64,000 bases of DNA from Patiria miniata (GCF_015706575.1 NW_024037059.1:10143730-10207729); one strand, 5' to 3'. Numbered from the stretch's first letter, positions 1 to 12,399 are shown. The notes: generated by a model not told the origin, from the sequence alone. Made by a program: numbers and translations.

Positions 1-1829
1 GGACAGAGCAAAAGCTGATCATGATGCACACCCAATTTTTCAGCACCGGATTGCGAGACGCATGTTCCTAAATTAACTATCAGCTGATGAAGCACAATTT
101 CTCAGGTCACCAACGCAACAGGGGAGCAGCTTCATCTAGCCGTCACTGAACTGGACACGTAATGTGCATGGGCATGCATGTGCATGTACATGTATGTACA
201 AGTATATTTGTATGCAAGTGCACGTAGGCTTACATGTACATGTATTTGATCTTTGACAATCAATTTTTGAAAATCAAAAATAGGGGTGGGTGGCTGGGTC
301 AAAAAAATTGGAAAAACAATCCGAATTTAAAAACAACGAAAATTTTGAATGACCCCTAAATTCAATGATATTGAGTTTTGCCCTTCTGTGTTTTCCCGAG
401 TTTTCTGCGTAAATATAAGACATCACGTACATTTCGTGTGACCACGACCTTTAAAATGGGATTAATCAACTTTTTTTTTGGGGGGGGGGCGGATCTGTCC
501 AAATTTACCGTACCTTTACGAAAAAGTGCCCTCTCATAGCATACTTTTTTAAATTGTCTTTATAAGTTCACATCAGCCACACTGGCAATCATTGTGCTAT
601 TTTGTTCTTGGCTTCTCGTGTACATGTCAATAGGCTGCGGGCGGAAAATGCTTATATTGCACAGTGGCGATAACATAACTTAAACAAGGACAAGTGACGC
701 GATTGAAAAAAAAATCCCCCATCCGCTTGCAATTTAGTAACAGCTGTTAATACAATTAATTAAAACAATGAAATAAATGCCTCATCAGAGCTGGCTCTTT
801 TTCATCGCAGTTGCGCATTACGTTCTTCCAAGACATATGCAGTAGCAATTAATTTTCCCTCCCCGCTAAATAATAACAGACGAATATAGCTAATATATCA
901 AATCAGAGCCCGATTGCCTCAATCCAATCTAGAAGGTGTTATTAAATTGCGATGATAACAGAGCACCGTGACGACATCCAATCAGGCGTGTCCGTACAGT
1001 ACGCAGCATCAACACTACATCGGCGCCGCACAGCCCACACACCCAATAATTTGAAGAGTAGATTGCCACAACTCAGCTTTTCCTTGAGCTTGATTCCCTT
1101 AGGATTAAATCCCGCTTACACGTTTGCTCCCTGACATTTCTTACTAGCTTTGTTATGTCTTCATGAAGATAGTAAAGAAAAAGGACGAGAATTACCTCCT
1201 CTTCTTGAAGTTACTATCGTGCAACTCAAAAGTTTCCAGTGTTCTGCGATCTACATTTCCCTACATTTTTACACTGAGGGGAGAATGACAGCCAAACTGG
1301 TAATATGAGATTGACAAAATATTTCATTCCTTCACTAATGGACGACATAATATTAACGTAAGTGTACAGGGCCACTGTGACATGAAAATATATCTCGCCT
1401 TGGGAGATCCGCGGCAAGATGAGTCGCCGCTGAGTGATATTGGATGTAGTTATAACTCACTACGGTGATCTAGTCACTGCAATGAGTTAGTATCTCTCCG
1501 CGGTGAATTATACTATCAGTTACGGTGAGATATGTAGTTTATTGAATTCCACCCGCCCACTCTAGCCTCCATAATAATGAAACGACACATCCTATCAGTT
1601 GCTCTCTACTTTTCCTTCTCTTCGCCCATTTTGAACGCACATGATCCTGGAGGGTCTCCAACCTTAAAACAGCAAAAACACAAAGAGTTAGAAAAACGCG
1701 ACTAAAATGCCCCTTTCCCATAGTTACAGGAAAAGTGGCTGGAAAATTTTGCAGTTCAGTATCTGATATCACTTCCTATAAAATAGCGAGTCATTAGAAT
1801 AATGACTACTTCAAAATCAAGCCCATGAT
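1..1829. other. Non-genic left flank, no gene seen
   Basis: No recognisable protein similarity or RNA gene was seen. Positions about 164-246 are an alternating purine-pyrimidine stretch rich in GCATGTACATGTA-type words, a simple-sequence style that recurs in the AIMP1 introns. A run of ten or so G lies near 480-490. Short open frames in this interval have no family features and look random. Confidence 0.6.
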
Positions 1830-2206
1830 CAGGGGCGTAAATCCCGGGGGTTGGGTTTTTTCCCCCAACACTTTTAGACCAGGGGATGATGAGCTATTGA
1901 ATCATCCCCCACACTTTTTCGTGATGAGAAAAACATCCCCACAACCCAAATGTATTAAAAAGCACTGAAAAATAGAGAAACAAAGTACAAAAGCTTTTAA
2001 AATGCGCCGTTTTGATGTAAGCGCGAGTATACATGTTGATATACATCTACATCCTGAAGAGCGCCCCTATAGTGTAATGTGGTGTCCCGCCACCCCACCC
2101 CCCCCCCCCTCCGCTTTTCGAATTTTCACTGCCGGGCAATTTTTGGACTTTGGCCATCTCCCTTCCGCCCCCCTTCCCCACTCGCCGGCACAGATTTACG
2201 CCACTG
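1830..2206 (+). mobile_element. Non-autonomous hAT-like TIR element (CAGGGGCGTAAATC family)
   Basis: The left end reads CAGGGGCGTAAATC and the right end is its near inverse (GATTTACGCCACTG). CAGGG...CCCTG ends are typical of hAT elements. The flanking 8-mers CCCATGAT and GCCATGAA agree at 6 of 8 positions, which fits a decayed 8-bp target duplication. Inside are runs of G, C and T and no transposase. The block around 1975-2030 (AAAATGCGCCGTTTTG) is shared, inverted, with the related element near 41.44-41.74 kb. The right-terminal 30 bp recur, inverted, at about 39993-40022. Confidence 0.6.
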
Positions 2207-2311
2207 GCCATGAACACTGCACTAAGTTATGAAGTGAGTGGATAGAGATCAGTGATTTTTGTCTCTACGTTGGTGGCAGTATTACGGCGGCAGTGGTATG
2301 TATACGTTGTC

Positions 2312-2409
2312 GGGGTGCATACCTAACCATCTAACCCTAACCTTAAGGATTTTGGGGAACATAGGTATTGGGAAACATACTGATATTGGAGAACATCGGG
2401 AAGACCCCC
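2312..2409. mobile_element. Short foldback element with CCCTAA-like core, copy 1
   Basis: It starts GGGGTGCATACC and ends in ...GACCCC, with GGGGAACAT-type words and an internal CTAACCCTAACC stretch. It is clearly related to the fuller copy at 32127-32279, where terminal inverted repeats and a near-perfect 8-bp duplication can be seen. This copy lacks most of the left arm and has no obvious target duplication. Confidence 0.5.
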
Positions 2410-3450
2410 GTCCTCGCCGTGTTTGTATGTCATTGTTCCCATCACAGTCACCAGGATTTTACGTTAGTCGACATTTGTACTGAAACTTAAAATCAATTTC
2501 GACCCAAAAATGTAGATTTTGAAGTCAGGTATCTTGATTCCCCACACAAGAAATAAGCATAGCCCAAATCTCCATGAAATACATATTATGGAAGCATCTC
2601 TCACTGAAACAATTTGGAAGGAACACAAATGTTTCTTTGCCCGTGTAAGGCTATCTATACAAACTGTGATTCTGATAACGTTGTCTCTAAGCAACCCTTT
2701 TTCCATTTACATTTTAGCTTAAACTGTATTTACTTTTTTTCCCCCTAAATTTAAATGGAATGCTTTTTTCTGTTGTTTTATTTTTGGACAAGTTGAGTTC
2801 TCCTTGTGCACTTAACAGATTACCCTTAAATGTATTACAGTATATGCGCAGATTGTGTATTATGATTATGTTCCTTATTTGTCCTTTAAGCGATGTGAAC
2901 ATTCCACAACATCTTTGGAAATTAAGTATGTTTGCATTTATTGTGTACTTTAAGTCTAAACGAGGCATGGAGCAAGACGAAATAAGACCCTCCCAAAAGG
3001 ATCTGGGGTGACTGGATTACGATCATTGATCTTCGAACTCCCCCTTCTTAGACGGATAACCGCCGATAGTATTTGCTTTCTATCGATATCGGTCATAATT
3101 TATGTGAAAGGAAAAGGCGAGGAAAAAAATAAACACACAGTGGACACGCCCCTTTGTTTATCTGAACCCTCTGCTGGAACGCTTGAAGCATACTTGAAAA
3201 GTCAGGGAAACGGGTCAAGTCCAGCCTTGATCCCTAAACGCAAGGTGGCAAAGAACCTCGCAGGGATTAAGGCTAGATCTGTTTGACGATTTCAAGTAAT
3301 GCTGTATACTTGAACAGTCTGGAGAATATGAAAAAGATAATTTTTGGAACTCAGCCGAGCAGGCGTTTGGTTTTGTTAATTTACCTGGTCTAAAATGTGG
3401 TCATTAGGGCTGGTGACGAGGGAAAAGAACCGATTATGCCTGTTCTCGAA
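2410..3450. other. Non-genic interval, nothing recognised
   Basis: Several short open frames occur on both strands, the longest 92 codons at 3008-3286. None shows a known motif, signal peptide or splice context that I trust. No repeat boundary was identified. Confidence 0.5.
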
Positions 3451-4624
3451 GTAGGGTAAACGTGGGTAAAATGGGACATGGGGGGAATGGGACATTTGTA
3501 ATCGAAGCCTTTTTATCTTTCTCTTGATGTCGCCCTTGTAAGTCCTCCAGTTACATTTTAAATGATGGCCGGTGGCGAATGACAAGGCACGCTCATGGCA
3601 TCAGAATTTAACATTAACATTTTCCTGTAACCCAGTTTTACGTTGAGTATAATGTTCGGTGGACTGCATGAGTTTGACCCTATGATAGACCGATCCCTTT
3701 GTGATACACTTGTCTACAGGCAGCTTTCATGTTCCGACTAAAGTACATTTTAAGCTAACAACGGTCTGACAGTTTCATATTTATCCATTTTTGATTTTTC
3801 TTTGGGGTTAATTGGCTGACAAACTCGTTCATTTTAATATGCCGAATTAATTATGGAGGGTAAGATGGGACAACCCCTATGGTCATTCTGTTTGGAACTA
3901 GAGATCGTGATTGAAAACAAAACAGATCATCCTGGGTAAGTGTAAAAAATACCCCCCCCCCAAAAAAAATCAAAAATTCCAAACACAAAACACATGCATG
4001 CCCTTTGTTGTTTATACGTCTAAAATATTGTCCTATCTTGCTCCATTGTGTGAAAATTTGTCCCATCTTACCCCACAGACATGACAAAATGTTTTGCTTT
4101 TTAAACCTTTAATTACATGGGTCCCATTTTGCCCTATCTGGCGGGGTAAAATGCGACATCAGTAAAAAATGGAAAATTTGCTGTCATGTATTTAAACAAT
4201 TGTGATGCGAGCAAGCTAAACAGTCGTTTGCCGGGAACTTTCATTTGGCGATTCAGGCCAAAATAGGGCCACTTCATCACATCACTTCATCATATCTCTT
4301 GGTGTTCCGACTTCCATAATTTGTTAACTAAAGATGGTATCAGCGTGCGGTTTTCACAACAGTAATGATGAGATGTGCCCTTTTCAAATCTGTAAAAAAA
4401 AAATTGACCAGGGTCGACAAATGACTCATTTAGCTTGATCGCATCACAATTTCTCATCAAAGTAAATACTAAAAAGCATGGAATGGTAAAAATAGAGGCA
4501 TGTTTTCATCTAAACCTACTCCTAGTATACCGTATACTCCTTAGTCCTAGTATACTTTAAATTCAAGTTTACGGTTTTTGCCCCAAAACATAAGCATCTC
4601 CCGTCTTGCCCCAGTATACCCTAC
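3451..4624. mobile_element. TIR element with repeated GGGTAAAATGGGAC motif
   Basis: Left end GTAGGGTAAACG and right end ...ATACCCTAC are inverted. Copies of GGGTAA(A/G)ATGGGAC appear subterminally in both orientations, near 3464, 3857, 4054 (inverted), 4110 (inverted), 4135 and 4600 (inverted). The interior is AT-rich with no transposase similarity. The boundaries are an inference from the inverted ends; no clean target duplication was found. Confidence 0.45.
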
Positions 4625-4784
4625 CCCGTTCCAATAGTGTAAGATATACAACCGATTTGTCGGTATTCCTAACAGAATACGAGTCTAACAAGTAAGATTG
4701 TCTTTATTGTTTTCTCAAGCAAGCCATTTGTCAGTAGTTTGTGTCTCCATTCACAACCCATGTGGGTTGAGGTGGCTGTAGAGT

Positions 4785-5295
4785 CAACCTCGTCCCCAGG
4801 GTGTCGAGCAGCACGCGCCCACCACTACCTGCTCTCTCACCCTGGTATTGGATATTTGTATGTTCAAGATTTTTGAACACGTATGCAAACGAGGAATAGT
4901 CTGGTGCCTGCCTGCGCGTTACATTTGCGTTTGTTTTTGTATGCGGTGTCTGGGGTAAAAACAGAATCAATTCGTCGCAGCGCGAGCATGGCATGAGTTA
5001 TGAAAATACGATTATATTTTAATTAAATTGTTACGATCTTAACGAGACAACATGCAGTATGACATTTCATATTAATATGAACAAATTGGAAAGGAAATGA
5101 GTATTTTCGAGAAGGCGTGGACGAATGATCGCGAAAACACGTACTGCACGTTGTGAATAACAACCCAAGTATACGATATAAATCCATTTGAAGCCAATTG
5201 CGGTATCAAATCAGGATACAGGAAGAAAGTTTCCTATCCAGGGCTTACTATTGGAAACGACGTTGCAAATAAAGTAAGCACTGGGGACGAGGTTG
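4785..5295 (+). mobile_element. TIR element D, copy D1, with 9-bp target duplication
   Basis: A 511-bp element with 15-bp terminal inverted repeats CAACCTCGTCCCCAG. It is flanked by a perfect 9-bp direct repeat, CTGTAGAGT, at 4776-4784 and 5296-5304. Nine-base duplications are typical of the Mutator (MULE) superfamily, so a non-autonomous MULE-like element is the best guess. No transposase is encoded. Copy D2 (44767-45914, inverted) is clearly homologous over its whole length, has its own 9-bp duplication and is interrupted by element E2, so D1 serves as the empty site. Confidence 0.8.
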
Positions 5296-6195
5296 CTGTA
5301 GAGTTGTTTGCCAAAAGTCTTGTTCCCTGACCTGACAATTTTCCCCGACGTTCAGACGTCATTAAATTGTAGGTCAGTCAGCCTCCATGGCTAAAAATAA
5401 ACATGGCGACATTGACGGCCTCTTTTTCAAAGCTCGGCTTCGTTTCCGAATTCGCTTTATCACTGATAGCTTTTAATGTTCCTATCAAATTTTTATATAA
5501 ATAACTTGCTTCATATGTATATCATAACTTACAGTTATGATATAGTTTTATATTTCTGTAAGAAAACATTGACTAATGTTGACCTGGAATCTTCAAAGTT
5601 AGGCACCCAAATAGCACTGTTAGCAGGTGGAGCCGAATGTAGACCACGCCGTCGCCGAGTTTTGGAAAATCCCGATAACGGCCGTCAAATTCAAAATAGT
5701 ACATGACGCAGCAAAAAGTTCGCCCCTCGTATACGATCCGAGTACACTTGATGCAGCAAATCGTCGTTGAATTTCACATTTTCAAGATGAATTAAAGCAA
5801 TAATTATTAATTATCAACTCATTTTTAAAGTTTAAAAAGCAATTAGCGGTTAATAAAACATATAGTATACTCGGAAATACTTGGGCACTCTCCGATTGTC
5901 AACGCAATGAATTCGGCAAACTTCGGACATTTTCGGAAAAAGGAGGAATTCCTCCCATTTTAGTCACGTGACGTATATTTGTAATACAATGTATTACTGA
6001 CGGCTACCTGACCTAAGATTCATCAGGAATAGTCAGAATCTTTTGGTCTGGGAACCAGACTAGTTTGTCAATTGACCAGTTACAACCAATGGAGAGATGT
6101 CATCATGTGTATTGTGTTTCTCAAAGAGAGGGGTGACATGTTTCGCACGCAGGGTAATTAATACCTACGCGGATCCATTTCTAAAGGGGGTTGCT
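5296..6195. other. Non-genic interval, nothing recognised
   Basis: No gene or repeat boundary was identified. The sequence is AT-rich with scattered stops in all frames. Confidence 0.5.
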
Positions 6196-8523
6196 TCCAG
6201 GAGGCTACGCGAGTTGTAGCCTTTACGCATATTACAGGAGGCTACGTAAGTTGTAGCCTTCACGCATATCGTCACCGTTTTCACGAAGAGGTGAATTTAG
6301 TATTTCACTGTCTGAACAAACATTCGAGATAATCGCGTTTAAAGTTGGTCCTTTTTTCATTTGACAATTTGAAACTTAAAGATGCATAAAATATGCAAGA
6401 TTTAGGTATCAGAGGAAAGAAGAGCTTCTAACCTTCCTAAATATAGCAAACTTTAAGAAAAATAGGTGATTAGTTTTGCAGAATTAATCAACTAAGACCA
6501 ATTAGCAAATTCGCCCCTTCGTGAAAACGCTATCAATGACTACGCGCAGATTTCGCCCTTCTGCGGTCTGAGTCAATGCATTTTTTGTACAGTACGCGCA
6601 GATTCTGCCCCACTGCGCATGCGCCTTTCCCCGCACTTCGTGAAAACGTTTTATTGCACGCGCATGGAATTCGCCCCTTCGTGATCATTGATCTCCATAT
6701 ACACAGTTCGTGATATACGCGCCATTGTAGGCCTATTACAATGTATTTATTTACTGAAAATTTATTAAAACCATAGAGTGCGGAAATTCGCACCTTCGTA
6801 AAAACGCAAAACGGCCCTTTTGGCAAATTTGCCCATTCGTTAATTAGGTTAGTTAAGATTTTGATTAATTTTTTGAAAGTATAGCCTCACCAGGTTGTAG
6901 ATATTGATATATTTATTCAGTTTCACCAAAAAAAAACAAATTTCGAAAAACACACGATTTTCATGAAATTCGCCCCTTCGTGAAAACGGTGACGATATTA
7001 CAGGCGGCCTCGTGAGCTGTAGCCTTCACGCATATTACAGGCGGCCTCGTAAGTTGTAGCCTTCACACAAATTACAGGAGGCCTCGTGAGTTGCGACCTT
7101 CACGCATATTACAGGAGGATTTGTGAGTTGTAACCTTCACGCATATTACAGGAGGCTACGTGAGTTGTAACCTTCACGCATATTACAGGACGCCTCGTGA
7201 GTTGTAGCCTTCACGCATATTACAGGAGGCTTTGTGAGTTGTAACCTTCACGCATATTGCAGGAGGCCTCGTGAGTTGTAACCTTCACGCATATTACAGG
7301 AGGCTACGTGAGTGGTAGCCTTCACGCATATTACAGGACGCCTCGTGAGTTGTAGCCTTCACGCATATTACAGGAGGCTTTGTGAGTTGTAAACTTCACG
7401 CATATTAGAGGAGCGGCCTCGTGAGTTGAAGCCTTCACGCATATTACAGGAGGCTTCGAGAGTTGCGACCTTCACGCATATTACAGGAGGCTTCGTGAGT
7501 TGTAGCCTTCACGCATATTACAGGAGGCTTTGTGAGTTGTAAACTTCACGCATATTAGAGGAGCGGCCTCGTGAGTTGAAGCCTTCACGCATATTACAGG
7601 AGGCTTCGTGAGTTGCGACCTTCACGCATATTACAGGAGGCTTCGTGAGTTGTAACCTTCACGCATATTACAGGAGGCTACGTGCGTTGTAGCCTTCACG
7701 CATATTACAGGAGGCTTTGTGAGTTGCGACTTTCACGCATATTACAGGAGGCTTCGTGAGTTGTAACCTTCACGCATATTAGAGGAGCGGCCTCGTGAGT
7801 TGAAGCCATCATGCATATTACAGGAGGCATTGTGAGTTGCGACTTTCACGCATATTACAGGAGGCTTCGTGAGTTGTAACCTTCACGCATATTACAGGAG
7901 GCTTCGTGAGGTGTAGCCTTCACGCATATCACAGAACAGCCGCGTGAGTTGAAACCTTCATACATATTACAGGAGGCCTCGTGAGTTGTAACCTTCACGC
8001 ATATTACAGGAGGCTTCGTGAGTTGTAACCTTCACGCATATTACAGGAGGCTTTGTGAGTTGTAACCTTCACGCATATTACAGAAGGCCTCGTGAGTTGT
8101 AACCTTCATACATATTACAGGACGCCTCGTGAGTTGTAGCCTTCACGCATATTACAGGAGGCTTCGTGAGTTGTTGCATTCACGCATATTGCAGGAGGCC
8201 TCGTGAGCTGTAACCTTCACGCATATTACAGGAGGCTTCGTGAGTTGTAACCTTCACGCATATTAGAGGAGCGGCCTCGTGAGTTGAAGCCTTCAAGCAT
8301 ATTACAGGAGGCTTCGTGAGTTGCGACTTCCACGCATATTACAGGAGGCTTCGTGAGTTGTAACCTTCACGCATATTACAGGAGGCTTCTCGAGGTGTAG
8401 CCTTCACGCATGTTACAGAACAGCCGCGTGACTTGTAACCTTCATACATATTACAGAAGGCCTCGTGAGTTGTAACCTTCACGCATATTACAGGAGGCTT
8501 CGTGAGTTGTAACATTCACGCAT
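6196..8523 (+). repeat. 37-bp minisatellite array, about 43 units
   Basis: Units follow ATTACAGGAGGCTTCGTGAG then TTGTAACCTTCACGCAT (37 bp). Two units (6196-6269) precede a 725-bp insertion and roughly 41 follow it (6995-8523). Variant monomers with TTAGAGGAGCGGCC (about 39 bp, near 7406, 7556, 7778 and 8271) and with ACAGAACAGCC (near 7931 and 8414) recur. The block at about 7371-7520 is repeated about 150 bp later, which points to a four-monomer higher-order unit. No reading frame is conserved, since 37 is not a multiple of 3. Confidence 0.9.
6270..6994. mobile_element. TIR element inserted in the 37-bp minisatellite
   Basis: The 725-bp insert has inverted ends starting CGTCACCGTTTTCACGAAG and is flanked by ATAT at 6266-6269 and 6995-6998. 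Removing the insert and one ATAT restores an uninterrupted minisatellite monomer, which proves the boundaries. Words like TTCGCCCCTTCGTGAAAACG recur inside (near 6510, 6667, 6785 and 6970, plus weaker forms), so the terminal motif is scattered through the body. No transposase is seen. The superfamily is uncertain; a 4-bp duplication is uncommon. Confidence 0.8.
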
Positions 8524-10866
8524 ATTTAGAATGATCCAAAGACAACCGACATTGTAGGCACCAGTCTAACCGAACCCTGTCAGGGATTAGCTCTTAACGT
8601 GTTTTTGCAGTTTTTTTTCTTACCATACCCTCTTCTTAGTCTTCATTTCCATTCAACAAGAACTGAAGAGTTGTATTTATTACGGCAAACATAACAATTA
8701 CCAATCACCAATGATGGATGTAACATGAAATATGTGCTATATATGTTTAAACCACATAATTATAATTGGAACAACAATTTGAGAACATGATCATACATGA
8801 TGAATTATACAATTGTAATAACAATACAGTGGAATATACATTGTCATGAACGGTTCTATAGAACTCTTTGGTTTTTCTAATGCACTGCATTAGAAAAACG
8901 GTTTGCTCTGAATAACGATCCTTAAAAGAAAATATTAAAAGTTTGAAACCTTCTATTTTCAATAGTATATAACTAAAACATTGCAACTTTTCAAACTGCA
9001 TCATTAAATCGTTGTCAGTGTTGGACAATTTACAGTCTTTGGTAGCAAACGGGGTATCAAAATGTAGCTAACAACATTCACCAACTGTCTACATAAATGA
9101 CGTTATCATAAGACGATCAGATCAAAATTATGACCCCTCCAATGAGTGAGGACTTTCTTCTTTTAGCGGTGTTTAGTTACTCTACCGGGAAGGTTAAAGT
9201 TCACATTTAATTCGCAGCACTCAGTCTTGATATTAAAAATAAAAATACAAACATTCACCGTTAAACCTCTGTATCTGGACTCTAATGGTCTTTAAGTGGC
9301 TTAAAGCTCCTTTATACTCTGCCTCTGATTTCTTCACATTGCTCTTTTTGCTCCCCACTATAATCCCAATGGGAAAGCAATGGAAAACAATATTACCGCT
9401 CAGTGAAAAGAATTCAGATCTTCAATCACACCAACAAATTATGTAAACCTTATTAACAAATTAGGTGTTATAGGTGATATTTGGATGCTGGCTCCGAAAA
9501 GGGTTGTTACTACTGCGTCTTCAAAGAGAGTACGACATGAAGTAGAGGCCTATCTATATCCGCTCAGAATGTTATTACATGCAGGCCCTAGATGTGCATG
9601 GTTTAACACTCATTTCATTTTTTACATAAAACATATATCAACTCTTGTTAATTGCCTACCCATGACACCTTATTGAAAAATAGTATACACTCACCTTGAG
9701 ATACATCGGTGCTAAGATAGTAAAAGTGCTATGTATACGCATATCGATTTTTCTTCTGGTCAAAGAGAAATCGAAACGAGCTTGTTATGGTAGAAGACCG
9801 GCAAGATACATGCTTCACATAGTAGACAACATGGAGGCTCTTATATATGATCTACATTTGTACTTATTTGTTAATCTGTAAATGACGCTTTCTCGATTAT
9901 AATGTATACAAAGCTATTCGCTGAACCCCTCTCAGACCCTTCCAAGACCCTTTTGGGAAGTCATTGTCCCGCCGCAGTCATATTTTAAATCCAATCTGAC
10001 ATAAAAACAATCCAACTAATTTGTACGTTATAAGGCAAGCATGGAAAGGTTTTCCTCATTTGTTCCATTGAACATTTTTTTGTGAGTTCTCGGAAAAGGA
10101 TTCCAATGCAACACTTCTGCATTCTCAGCAAGCATTGGATCTGCATGGTTACACAATTAGGCCGGTAAATTGCAATTAAGCAAAATGAGCACCTGTTGTT
10201 TTGAACCGTCTCCGCAAACCAAAGGACAACGAGGCGCTTCATTTAATGTTTATTTGCAATTTGTGAATACAAAATCTGCCAGCTGGTCTTACCGAAGATT
10301 TCTTTCTCAAGACACGCCTTACCGTTATTTTTAAAAAATGGCACGACAGTGTAATTCAGTGGCTTTTATCTGGCTCTTCAAACCATATATTCAGAGATGG
10401 AAACAAAGAAATCAATTTTTTTGCTTTTTTGTTGTCTAAAAGTCATTTTTACAGATGTTTTGTTTAGCTGTGACTAAGCGGAGGCTGTCATACGAATGTG
10501 GCTACGCAGGCGATGTCAATCGGTTTTATTTTGAATTACAGTATTATTTTAACCAAACTGATTACTTAAATATAGTGTTCGTAAACCAGACTAACGATAT
10601 CTACAAATTTCGCTACAGGCCTTTACAGAGATCAAAATTTATGTTGGTTTTAATAAGTCGACTCGGAATGATGCACATTCAAGAATGCAAGATCATGCAT
10701 GATCAATGATGTCATTATTAAATAACAGCCATGTTTTGGAATCATGTTGGACACAATCAACTATCAAGGATATAATAATCAAGAAAGCCTGTTATTATTT
10801 CACACGATCATTTTTTTTTTTTTGGAAACTTGTTCTTTTTTACTTTAATGTGTGTCTTTTAGAAAT
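8524..10866. other. Non-genic interval downstream of the GPCR
   Basis: No gene was recognised. A short perfect hairpin, GTTTTTCTAATGCA and its inverse, lies at about 8870-8899. On the minus strand an AATAAA polyadenylation word lies at 10525-10530 (TTTATT on the plus strand), about 340 bases past the GPCR stop, and is a candidate 3' end for that gene. Nothing else is structured. Confidence 0.5.
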
Positions 10867-11976
10867 CTAAACTTCATGATCAACAGTAAGTCTGCTGTTA
10901 TCGGCACGCGATCTTCTCGTTTCAGACTCCAACGAACTGTGCACGGTGATGGACGCGTTTTTGTACAGTTGCATCCACTGCTTACGATCGTCGTTCGTTC
11001 GGCCCGGGAAACAACTACAAAATGCCGACTTAAAATGCCTCCTGTGGGCCGAGCTTACGACGAATAGAATAATCGGGTTGATGACCGAGTTGATCCGGAT
11101 CATTGTGTTTGCGATACTATTAAAAACATTCACCGCTGGATAGATCTGCCATTTTTCATCCAGGTAATGGACGCCACCGTCGATCCAAAACAAAACTTCT
11201 AGACTGTAGTACAGAGTCCACGTGCTTACGAATACAACCACGATCACGACAATAGCAATAGCAAGACGCAGCCGTTGGCGGCGCTGTCGCGGTGACACCT
11301 GCACAGCATTTTGGCTTTCCAGCAGACTGTTGGACTTGAGTAGGTTTTTGGCTGTGCAGCAATAGCTGGTCGATATTATTGTGGTGGGTATCAAGAGTAT
11401 AATTACAATTGAGGCGTACATGAAATCCCGATATACTTCTGAATGTCTCCGCGGAAGGCACTTGCCCTCGTTTGTGAGTTTGGTCACCATGATGACGGGA
11501 ATGGAGATGACAAACGCAGCCGACCAAATGAGAACGATACCGAGCAACACGGCACATAGTCGACGCCGTCCACTGCGCAACGAACGACACGCCAGCGGTT
11601 TAGAAACGGCCAGGTACCGGTCGATACTTAGCGCCGTCAGTGTGAATATAGATACGACCACGAAGACGTTCATGATGTATCTATAAAAGGTGCAATGAGC
11701 CTCGGACTTGAAGAAGTCATATCGGCTCAAATTCAAGTTCAATGCATTTAATATTTCCGTCGGAAGGAACAAGCATATGAACACCAAATCCACAACGGCC
11801 AAGTTTGTGATCAGGTAATTCGGCACAGTGCGCATGCTCTTGTATCTAAGCGCAATGAAGATGAGGCATACGTTGCCCGCAAATCCAATGATGAAGAATA
11901 TGGCATCTCGTATGACCAGAGGCCAGTCTGGTTCGCTATTGAAATCTGAAGTGATATTACTGCCATTGTTATCCAT
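10867..11976 (-). CDS. Class A (rhodopsin-family) G-protein-coupled receptor, neuropeptide-receptor-like
   Basis: A single-exon frame of 369 residues. I chose the ATG at 11976; the frame is open 17 codons further up, but only from a TTG. The extracellular N-terminus carries the sequons N4-G-S and N7-I-T. TM1 runs about 22-44 (GN at 34-35). TM2 is about 54-76 (NLAVVDL, D63). TM3 runs from C95 to the DRY at 119-121, followed by LAV. TM4 is about 138-162. C173 in loop 2 should pair with C95. TM5 is about 184-206 (P197). TM6 is about 237-264 (W253). TM7 contains NSVINPIIL (296-304). Helix-8 cysteines C320 and C322 may be palmitoylated. The VSIFTLTALSIDRYLAV stretch resembles galanin, allatostatin-A and somatostatin-type receptors, but the ligand cannot be read from sequence. 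Oddities: the usual CWxP proline in TM6 is absent (STWTLYY) and NPxxY is NPIIL. Gene class is sure; the subfamily is not. Confidence 0.93.
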   Translation of the reverse strand: MDNNGSNITSDFNSEPDWPLVIRDAIFFIIGFAGNVCLIFIALRYKSMRTVPNYLITNLAVVDLVFICLFLPTEILNALNLNLSRYDFFKSEAHCTFYRYIMNVFVVVSIFTLTALSIDRYLAVSKPLACRSLRSGRRRLCAVLLGIVLIWSAAFVISIPVIMVTKLTNEGKCLPRRHSEVYRDFMYASIVIILLIPTTIISTSYCCTAKNLLKSNSLLESQNAVQVSPRQRRQRLRLAIAIVVIVVVFVSTWTLYYSLEVLFWIDGGVHYLDEKWQIYPAVNVFNSIANTMIRINSVINPIILFVVSSAHRRHFKSAFCSCFPGRTNDDRKQWMQLYKNASITVHSSLESETRRSRADNSRLTVDHEV

Positions 11977-12399
11977 ATTTAAGGCACCGAATCGCTTTTG
12001 GGTTTTACTTTGCCTTTTAAATGACAACTACTTTATCTTGAAAAAAAAAAACCCTTTGAACTGGTGTATGTCTAGGGCCCTATATAGGTATCTTACAGCG
12101 TTGTGACTTGATACTTTCTTCCAACTCAACAATCCAATTTTCAATAATATTCCGGGTTGTCCTCCCTTGTGGTTGAAGTCCTGCATATATGCCTGCCGTG
12201 AAAGTAACCGGTGCCGGGCTGAGATTGAGTTGATGCGAGGCTTTTGTGTGATATACTACAATTAGGTGATGCGAGGGCTTCCAGAGATGCAGTCTAGATG
12301 TCCATGTGCCAAGGTCCAGTAGTTAATAACTGAAGTACATCTTCATGAGCTGCTAAACTCTGTACACAGAAAGTGGGGGATACAAGGTATCTTTATTTC

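Noticed and set aside
3008-3286. A 92-codon open frame with a lysine-rich end
   Set aside because: No similarity recognised and no exon signals; within random expectation.
6196-8523. CRISPR-like appearance of regular repeats
   Set aside because: Units are head-to-tail with no unique spacers, and the genome is eukaryotic; it is a minisatellite. The same holds for 48733-52735.
11156-11686. Open frames of 144 and 101 codons overlapping the GPCR on either strand
   Set aside because: They are shadows of the receptor coding sequence and show no independent similarity.
11977-12027. 17 extra N-terminal codons of the GPCR frame
   Set aside because: The frame can only be extended from a TTG; the first ATG (11976) gives a normal glycosylated N-terminus.
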